From Oligosphaera ethanolica (GTDB lineage Bacteria > Verrucomicrobiota > Lentisphaeria > Oligosphaerales > Oligosphaeraceae): DNA of 64,000 bases. Shown here one piece after another: positions 58,820-64,000 of this stretch (position 1 is its first letter; each line of letters opens with the position of its first letter). The stretch spans positions 2,888,227-2,952,226 of the forward strand of contig NZ_JAUSVL010000001.1 in the NCBI RefSeq assembly GCF_030814695.1, read 5' to 3'. Made by a program: the position numbers and the translations under genes. The notes below the pieces were generated by a model that made no database searches, was not told the DNA's origin, and saw only the letters and a list, made by a program, of their open reading frames with translations.

Positions 58820-59908
58820 TTACAGCTGCCGGTTGCGGAAGTGCGGCGACAGTGTGAGGATGGCGGCGCCGACGGCTGCCCAGCAGAGCGTAAGCAATGA
58901 GTTGATAACGGGTATGCTGCCGACGACATTGGCGGGCGTGGCGTCGAAGGCAGTAAAGAGCGCGGCGGTGACGGCGTCGCGCATGCCGATGCCGCCGGGC
59001 GTGAGGGGGATGAGTGCGGACACATTGCTGATCTGGGTGCTGAGGAGGTAGTGGATGAAGGCCATGTGCTCTTCGAGGCAGGCCCGGCCAATGCAGAACA
59101 GGGCCACGCCGAGGATGAAATGGACCACGACGGATATGCCCAGCGCATTCAGGAGGGCGATGGGCTGTGCGCGATAGAGGTCGAGGCCCGTGGCCAGTTT
59201 GCTGAAGATGGCGACGATGGCGGTGGGGAGGCGGCGCGCGGCCCAGCCCGTCAGTGCTGCGCAGGGCCGCCAGCGCATGAGCTGTGCGCGGAACAGCAGC
59301 ACGGCGTAGAGCACGGCGAGGCCGACGGCGCCGGCGAAGATGATGACGATGGTCAAGGCCAGCAGTGGCTGGGCGAAGACGAGGGCGCGGTGTCTGACGA
59401 GCATATAGGCGCTGGCGGCAGTGCCGATGACGATCAGGCCGGCCAGGCCGAGAATGCGGTCGATGATGATGCTGAGGACGGCTTCGGTGCCGCGGCCCTG
59501 GCTGTATTTGAGGACGTAGCCCATCTTGAGCAGGTCGCCGCTAGCGGCGCCAGGGACGACCGAGCAGAAGAAATGGCCGACGATGGTGAGCTTGAGACTG
59601 AGGCCGTAGCCGATGTGGACGCCTTGCACGCGCAGGAGGGCGATCCAGCGGTAGGCGCCGAGAAAATGGGTCGCGCCCAGCAGAGCCAAGGCGATGAGCA
59701 GGGGCCAGGGGCTGGCGGAGCGGAGGACGCCGCTGAGGTCGGCGTCCGTACGGGATATGGTCAGGTACAAAAGCAACGCTGCGAGGGCGATGCCGCCGAG
59801 ACGCAGGACCCAGCCGAGGGCGCGGCGGGTTGGCGACGGGCCAGCGTTGCCGGCAGTGCCGGGGGGGCGGCTGGCGGTGGCATTGCGGCTGGCGGCGGCG
59901 TCATTCAT
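58820..59908 (-). CDS. Lysylphosphatidylglycerol synthase TM-region / UPF0104-family membrane protein
   Basis: 362 residues with about 8 TM segments. Family features include LLIALALLGATHFLGAYRWIALLRVQGV, FFCSVVPGAASGDLLKMGYVLKY with the conserved GD-x-x-K pattern, IIDRILGLAGLIVIG and ISNVSALIPLTPGGIGMRDAVTAALF. Members include AglD and YbhN and the flippase part of MprF. No LPG-synthase catalytic domain follows, so it is a flippase or unknown-function member. AAGG lies 8 bases before the second ATG; the first ATG 6 bp upstream is possible. Confidence 0.87.
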   Translation of the reverse strand: MNDAAASRNATASRPPGTAGNAGPSPTRRALGWVLRLGGIALAALLLYLTISRTDADLSGVLRSASPWPLLIALALLGATHFLGAYRWIALLRVQGVHIGYGLSLKLTIVGHFFCSVVPGAASGDLLKMGYVLKYSQGRGTEAVLSIIIDRILGLAGLIVIGTAASAYMLVRHRALVFAQPLLALTIVIIFAGAVGLAVLYAVLLFRAQLMRWRPCAALTGWAARRLPTAIVAIFSKLATGLDLYRAQPIALLNALGISVVVHFILGVALFCIGRACLEEHMAFIHYLLSTQISNVSALIPLTPGGIGMRDAVTAALFTAFDATPANVVGSIPVINSLLTLCWAAVGAAILTLSPHFRNRQL

Positions 59909-59986
59909 GGCCATGCCTTGGGCTGGGGGCTGCGGCCGCGGCGAGGAGTTGTCGCCGTGGCCTGTGGGGGTGTGGGGGTGTGGCGA

Positions 59987-60961
59987 TTATTTATCGCCGT
60001 AGCCTTTGGGGTGTGCGCAGCGCCATTTCCAAGCGGAGGCGACGATGGACTCGATGTCTTCGAACTGTGGTTTCCAGCCCAGGGTGGCGCGGGCGGCGCT
60101 GGAGTCGCTAATGAGTCGGGCGGGGTCGCCGGGGCGGCGTTCGGCGTATTCGACCTTGAAGTCCTTGCCGGTGACGGCGCGGACGGTGTCGATGACGGCT
60201 TTGACGCTGTGGCCCTGACCGGAGCCAAGGTTGAAGGCGCCGGAGTCGTGATTTTCGAGGGCGAGGAGGTGCGCCTGGGCGAGGTCGAGGACGTGGATGT
60301 AGTCGCGGATGCAGGTGCCGTCGGGGGTATCGTAGTCGGTGCCGAAGACGCTGATTTTTTCGCGTTTGCCTTCAGCGGCCTGCATGATGAGTGGAATGAG
60401 GTGGGTTTCGGGGCTGTGGTCCTCGCCGTATTTCTCGGTGGCACCGGCGGCATTGAAGTAGCGCAGGGCGGTGTACTGGAGGCCTTTGAGAGCGTGGAAC
60501 CAGCCGAGAATTTTTTCGAACATGAGTTTTGATTCGCCGTAGGCGTTGATGGGCTGTTTGACTTCGGCCTCGGTGATGGGGATGTTTTTGGGCATGCCAT
60601 AGACGGCGGCGGTGCTGGAGAAGACGATTTTGCGCACGCCGTGTTTGACGGCGGCTTCGGCGAGATTGATGCCGTTGCCGACGTTGTTGGCGAAGTATTT
60701 GCCGGGCAGTTTCATGGACTCGCCGACTTCGATGAAGGCGGCGAAGTGGATGATGCCCTCGGGTTTGGCGGTGGCGATGGCGTCGTCGAGGGTCGTAGCG
60801 TCGGCGAGGTTGCCCTGGATGAAATGGGCGCGGGGGTCGACGGCGGTGCGATGGCCGTTGAGGAGGGCGTCGTAGACGGTGACTTCGTGGCCGTGGTTGA
60901 GGAGGTACTCGGTGGTGCAGCTGCCGATATAGCCGGCACCGCCGGCGACAAAGATACGCAT
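59987..60961 (-). CDS. galE: UDP-glucose 4-epimerase
   Basis: 324 residues. NAD-binding MRIFVAGGAGYIGS (GxxGYIG), HFAAFIEVGESMKLPGKYFANN, SSTAAVYG, catalytic Tyr-Lys in YGESKLMFEKIL (YxxxK), and GTDYDTPDGTCIRDYIHVLDLA, the GalE signature. It interconverts UDP-glucose and UDP-galactose for LPS and glycans or Leloir metabolism. AAGGAATC precedes the ATG; the metallophosphoesterase stop is 4 bases upstream, so the two are co-transcribed. Confidence 0.96.
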   Translation of the reverse strand: MRIFVAGGAGYIGSCTTEYLLNHGHEVTVYDALLNGHRTAVDPRAHFIQGNLADATTLDDAIATAKPEGIIHFAAFIEVGESMKLPGKYFANNVGNGINLAEAAVKHGVRKIVFSSTAAVYGMPKNIPITEAEVKQPINAYGESKLMFEKILGWFHALKGLQYTALRYFNAAGATEKYGEDHSPETHLIPLIMQAAEGKREKISVFGTDYDTPDGTCIRDYIHVLDLAQAHLLALENHDSGAFNLGSGQGHSVKAVIDTVRAVTGKDFKVEYAERRPGDPARLISDSSAARATLGWKPQFEDIESIVASAWKWRCAHPKGYGDK

Positions 60962-60964
60962 GGC

Positions 60965-62203
60965 TCAGATTCCTTCGCGTGGTTGTTTTGGCCCGTTGTT
61001 GGCGTTGTGCTCGGGCAGACCAGCGCCAGCGGCGGTGGCCTGTGGGGAGTGGAAGACGAAGAGGGTGACTTCTGGCGGCGCGAGGAAGCGCAGTGGCGGA
61101 CCCCAGACGCCGCTGCCGCGGCTGACGTAGAATCTCATGCCTTCGGCGAACTGATGCAAGCGGCCGGGGCGCCAGCGGTGGGCGAGATTGACGACGAAAT
61201 TGAAGGGAACGATTTGGCCGCCGTGGCTGTGGCCGGAGAGCTGCAGATCGAAGAAAGTCCGGGCCTGAATGTCGGGTGCGGGCTGGTGTTTGAGGAGGAC
61301 CTTGAAGATGCCTGGGGCGGTGGAGGCGTTGGCCAGGCCGGCATAGAGGTCGCCGGCTTGCAGGCCGTTGCGGCGATAGACGGCGGGGTCGTCGACGCCG
61401 TAGAGCCAGAGCCAGTCGTCAATGAGGGTGCCGTTCTGCCGGAGGAGAGTCATGTTGGCTTCTTGGTGGAAGCGAATGCTTTCGTCGAGGCCGTTGTAGG
61501 CTTCGTGGTTGCCGAGGACGGCGTAGCTGCCTTTGGCGGCGCTGGCGGCGCCGAGGGCGATGGCCATGCGGTGTTCGCGGGGGCCGCTGCCGTCAATGAG
61601 ATCGCCGGTGCCGACCAGGACGTCCGGCTGGGCTTCGCGAGCGAGGCGGATAATGCGCTTGAGCATATAATCATCGAGGCTCGGGCCGATGTGGACATCG
61701 GAGATCTGCAGGAGCTTGAAGCCGTCGGCGGCGACGGGGACTTTGTCGCTGACGATGCTCACTTCCCTGATGCGGATGAGCCGTGCTTCGATGCTGCCCC
61801 AGATGGTGGCGAAGGCGACGAAGCCCAGGGCGCTGTAGGCGGCGGCGCGTGGCGAGAAGCAGTAGCGCATGATATCACGGGCGCTGTCAGTGCTGGCGGC
61901 GCGGTGCAGCCATAGGCGCCAGGTGAGCAGCGAGAGATCCCACAGGTCGGTGAGTAGGAAGGCGGCAGCCAGCCAAAAACTCCAGGCCAGCCAGAGCCAG
62001 GCGATGAGCTCCAGCGCGCGTGGGGCGTTGCTGTGGCCACGGAAGGCCAAGCGCATGAGCAGCGGCAACAGCGCCATGAATACCATGGCAAGCAGCAACG
62101 CCATGGCGGCACCGGGCTTGTGCTGCAGCAGGCCGTTGCGGAGTTTCCACCAGTCGTAGATATTCAGGCAGACGATGATGCTGAAAAAAAGTAGAAAACC
62201 CAT
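60965..62203 (-). CDS. Membrane-anchored metallophosphoesterase (YaeI-like)
   Basis: 412 residues. Four N-terminal TM segments through about residue 130. The metallophosphoesterase domain has LLQISDVHIGPSLDDYML, VGTGDLIDGSG, VLGNHEAYNGL and LSGHSHGGQIVPFNFV, all standard metal-binding motifs. The active site probably faces the periplasm or the outer leaflet. Family members cleave phosphodiesters, such as UDP-linked lipids or other nucleotides; the substrate is unknown. It leads the galE run. Its upstream region (62,204-62,923) is filled with repeats and contains no gene. Confidence 0.9.
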   Translation of the reverse strand: MGFLLFFSIIVCLNIYDWWKLRNGLLQHKPGAAMALLLAMVFMALLPLLMRLAFRGHSNAPRALELIAWLWLAWSFWLAAAFLLTDLWDLSLLTWRLWLHRAASTDSARDIMRYCFSPRAAAYSALGFVAFATIWGSIEARLIRIREVSIVSDKVPVAADGFKLLQISDVHIGPSLDDYMLKRIIRLAREAQPDVLVGTGDLIDGSGPREHRMAIALGAASAAKGSYAVLGNHEAYNGLDESIRFHQEANMTLLRQNGTLIDDWLWLYGVDDPAVYRRNGLQAGDLYAGLANASTAPGIFKVLLKHQPAPDIQARTFFDLQLSGHSHGGQIVPFNFVVNLAHRWRPGRLHQFAEGMRFYVSRGSGVWGPPLRFLAPPEVTLFVFHSPQATAAGAGLPEHNANNGPKQPREGI

Positions 62204-62208
62204 TGTTT

Positions 62209-62266
62209 ATCCGCAGATTGACGCAGATTTTTTTATCCGCAGATTACGCAGATTGACGCAGATTTT
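62209..62266. repeat. CCGCAGATTACGCAGATTGACGCAGAT-type short repeat
   Basis: Two irregular units of the widespread ttatccgcagatt(acgcagatt)gacgcagattttt repeat. Short relatives occur near 20,115, 20,888 and 47,772. Confidence 0.85.
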
Positions 62267-62289
62267 TATTGTTGGTGCAGCCAGTGGGG

Positions 62290-62402
62290 CGAATGTGGCG
62301 CCCTCCGGGCGCAGGTCTAGGTTGTTGTCTTACCCCGGGTTGCGGCGCCCTCCGGGCGCCTCACCCGGGGTTATGCATGGTGCGGCCCTCCGGGCCGAAT
62401 TT
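62290..62402 (+). repeat. Hairpin repeat family A, copy 4
   Basis: Core copy without the upstream leader: GGCGCCC-tcc-GGGCGC, long CCCCGGGT...ACCCGGGG stem, TTATGCATGGT, GCGGCCC-tcc-GGGCCG. Confidence 0.9.
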
Positions 62403-62646
62403 GGGCTGAGCTTATCGGGGTGATTGGGAAGGCCGGTCAGGTCGTGTTTTTTTGGGGGCGTTTGGTGTGTGAACGACAATGTGAAAAGTGCCCAAAAGTG
62501 GCATTTGCCTGGCTCCGGCCTCGGATGCATTGGAAGAAGAGGAAGAAACGGCTTTTTATCCTCAGAGAGCCGAGAAGAAGAGGCCCCAAGGTGGGGCCAG
62601 ACTAAATGTCGATAGTGGTACACTTTCAACTTGGCGTTGACATGGT

Positions 62647-62756
62647 GAATGTGGCGCCCTCCGGGCGCAGGTCTAGGTTGTTGTCTTACCCCGGGTTGCG
62701 GCGCCCTCCGGGCGCCTCCCCCGGGATTATGCATGGTGCGGCCCTCCGGGCCGAAT
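62647..62756 (+). repeat. Hairpin repeat family A, copy 5
   Basis: Core copy directly followed by copy 6; the two share an A-to-C change in the long stem (CTCCCCCGGG), suggesting a local duplication. Confidence 0.9.
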
Positions 62757-62759
62757 GAT

Positions 62760-62873
62760 GAATGTGGCGCCCTCCGGGCGCTGGTCTTTTTTTTCTTTCC
62801 ACCCCGGGTTGCGGCGCCCTCCGGGCGCCTCCCCCGGGGTTATGCATGGTGCGGCCCTCCGGGCCGAATTTGG
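62760..62873 (+). repeat. Hairpin repeat family A, copy 6
   Basis: Head-to-tail with copy 5, with a T-rich spacer (tttttttctttcc) between its first and second hairpins. It lies 50 bp downstream of the obg stop. Confidence 0.9.
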
Positions 62874-62886
62874 TTTTTTTTATCGC

Positions 62887-62913
62887 GGACTGATCGGACT
62901 GATCGGACTGATG
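62887..62913. repeat. 9-bp tandem array, three GGACTGATC units
   Basis: GGACTGATC is the exact reverse complement of the GATCAGTCC unit at 33.62 kb. The array follows tttttttatcgc, similar to the leaders of the other arrays. Confidence 0.85.
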
Positions 62914-62923
62914 ATCATCTCGT

Positions 62924-64000
62924 TTACTGGTAGAATACCTCGATGTCGGGCCATTCGAAGTCATCCGGTTGTTTTTTTCGTGAGCGGTAGCTGCGGCGTT
63001 TAGCGAGGATGCGTAGCAGGTCATCGGGATTATCGGGTGGCATCTCATCGAGCATTTTGCGCAGGGTGAGGATGAGATCCTGGGTATGTTCGCCGAGTTC
63101 GGCGCAGATGGGCAGGATAATCGCGTTGGGTTCGGTATCGCGGAGGCGCTGGAGGTTATCGGCGGCGGGTTCGAGGTCCATTTTATTGGCGACGATGACG
63201 GCTGGTCGTTTGAGCAGCGCATCTTCGTATTTGCCGATTTCGTCGCGCAGGGATTGCAGGTCGGCGAGGGGATCGCGGCCATCGACGCCGCCCATATCGA
63301 GGGTGTAGCAGAGGATGCGGCAGCGTTCGATGTGGCGGAGGAAGGCGTGGCCGAGGCCGACATTTTCGGAGGCGCCGGCGATGAGTCCGGGGATATCGGC
63401 GACGGTGAGTCGGCGGTAGTCGTCGGTTTCGACGACGCCGACGTTGGGGCGGAGGGTGGTGAATGGGTACGGGGCGGTTTTGGGCTTGGCGGCGGAGATG
63501 GCGCGCAGGAGCGTGGATTTGCCGGCGTTGGGGTAACCGACCAGACCGACATCGGCGATGATCTTGAGTTCGAGATCGAGGGTTTTCTTTTCGCCTTCAG
63601 TGCCGGGTTCCGCGGTGCGCGGAGCGCGGTTGACGGAGGAGACGAAGCGGCTGTTGCCTTTGCCGCCCTTGCCGCCCTGGGCAATGAGGAATTCCTGGCC
63701 GTCTTCGCAAAGATCGACGATGAGCTCGTCGCTGTTCTCTGGAAAAACCAGTGTGCCGAGGGGGACGCTGACGACGCGGTCGATGCCGCGGGCGCCATGC
63801 AGACGCTGGCCCGCGCCGCCGCCGCCGCGTTCGGCAGCCCAATGTTGCTGGAATTTCAGATCGACGAGGCTCTGCTCGCTGGATGACGCGCGGAGGATGA
63901 CGGAGCCGCCATCGCCGCCATCGCCGCCGTCAGGGCCGCCCATGGGGACAAATTTTTCGCGGCGGAAGCTGGCGCAGCCGTTACCGCCGTCGCCGGCGGC
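62924..64000 (-). CDS. obg: Obg-family GTPase, 5' end beyond window
   Basis: The frame stays open to the window edge, so about 10 N-terminal residues are missing. Visible from the edge are AAGDGGNGCASFRREKFVP then MGGPDGGDGGDGGSVIL, the glycine-rich Obg domain. The G domain follows: G1 GYPNAGKST, G2 region APYPFTTLRPNVGVV, G3 VADIPGLIAGA, G4 NKMDLE. It is a ribosome-assembly and stress-response GTPase. The C terminus is short after the G domain, lacking the extension of some Firmicutes Obg proteins. rplU and rpmA are the usual neighbours and may lie outside the window. Confidence 0.96.
   Translation of the reverse strand, partial: AAGDGGNGCASFRREKFVPMGGPDGGDGGDGGSVILRASSSEQSLVDLKFQQHWAAERGGGGAGQRLHGARGIDRVVSVPLGTLVFPENSDELIVDLCEDGQEFLIAQGGKGGKGNSRFVSSVNRAPRTAEPGTEGEKKTLDLELKIIADVGLVGYPNAGKSTLLRAISAAKPKTAPYPFTTLRPNVGVVETDDYRRLTVADIPGLIAGASENVGLGHAFLRHIERCRILCYTLDMGGVDGRDPLADLQSLRDEIGKYEDALLKRPAVIVANKMDLEPAADNLQRLRDTEPNAIILPICAELGEHTQDLILTLRKMLDEMPPDNPDDLLRILAKRRSYRSRKKQPDDFEWPDIEVFYQ

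Overview
The window looks like chromosome of a diderm, GC-rich, carbohydrate-degrading bacterium of the PVC group. Lentisphaerota or a close neighbour is the best guess. LpxD, OmpH/Skp and an O-antigen ligase point to an LPS-bearing outer membrane. A GH36-like glycosidase, a sulfatase, a BNR sialidase-like protein, Gfo/Idh/MocA oxidoreductases and a ThuA-HEAT-discoidin protein are typical of that group. So are the 'ccgcagattacgcagat' and 'tctcacgcgaaggcgcgaag' repeats. The assignment is inference; no rRNA is present.

Layout. 1-3.3 kb: a truncated secreted protein, a UvrD/Rep helicase and an HExxH membrane protein (all minus). 3.7-8.4 kb: rhomboid, aroQ-accB-accC, and an Asp23/Gls24 pair (plus). 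8.5-9.3 kb: an HTH-PTS IIA regulator (minus). 10.3-15.1 kb: GH36-like enzyme, sulfatase, gmk, coaC (plus). 15.3-20 kb: an orphan YhcG nuclease, an O-antigen ligase and a RicT/PSP1 protein with a 10-fold hexapeptide repeat (minus). 21-24 kb: STAS-ompH-lpxD (minus). 24.7-30.8 kb: argB-argF-pyrB-aldolase-folE-GT-C (plus). 31.5-38.8 kb: gph, sialidase-like (minus), Gfo/Idh plus quinone oxidoreductase, tRNA-Gly (minus), alpha/beta hydrolase and a metalloprotease-DUF2786 protein. 39.9-51.7 kb: a four-gene, defence-like cassette (minus). 52.3-53.5 kb: a DUF4143 ATPase. 53.8-62.2 kb: a minus-strand run of ThuA-HEAT-discoidin, Tat-exported Gfo/Idh, a UPF0104/LPG-synthase-type membrane protein, galE and a metallophosphoesterase. 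62.9 kb to the edge: Obg GTPase.

Two things stand out. First, the cassette at 39,895-51,704 encodes an XRE-HTH/SNF2-helicase/DUF3883 protein, a DUF1156 adenine methyltransferase with zinc ribbons, a DUF1016/YhcG PD-(D/E)xK nuclease and a DUF499 ATPase. The last three overlap or nearly abut. The helicase has its own near-consensus promoter with a dyad at the -10, and a terminator separates it from the rest. This looks like a modular restriction or anti-phage system.

Second, the intergenic regions are crowded with structured repeats. Families A, B and C are ordered multi-hairpin elements whose stems differ between copies by compensating changes, so the fold is conserved rather than the sequence. 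At least two clusters (24,026-24,599 and 33,727-34,024) are bounded by 23-bp inverted repeats, and three more carry related ends. Every divergent intergenic region in the window holds either one of these elements or a 9-bp-period tandem array. These are candidate non-autonomous mobile elements or structured regulatory loci.
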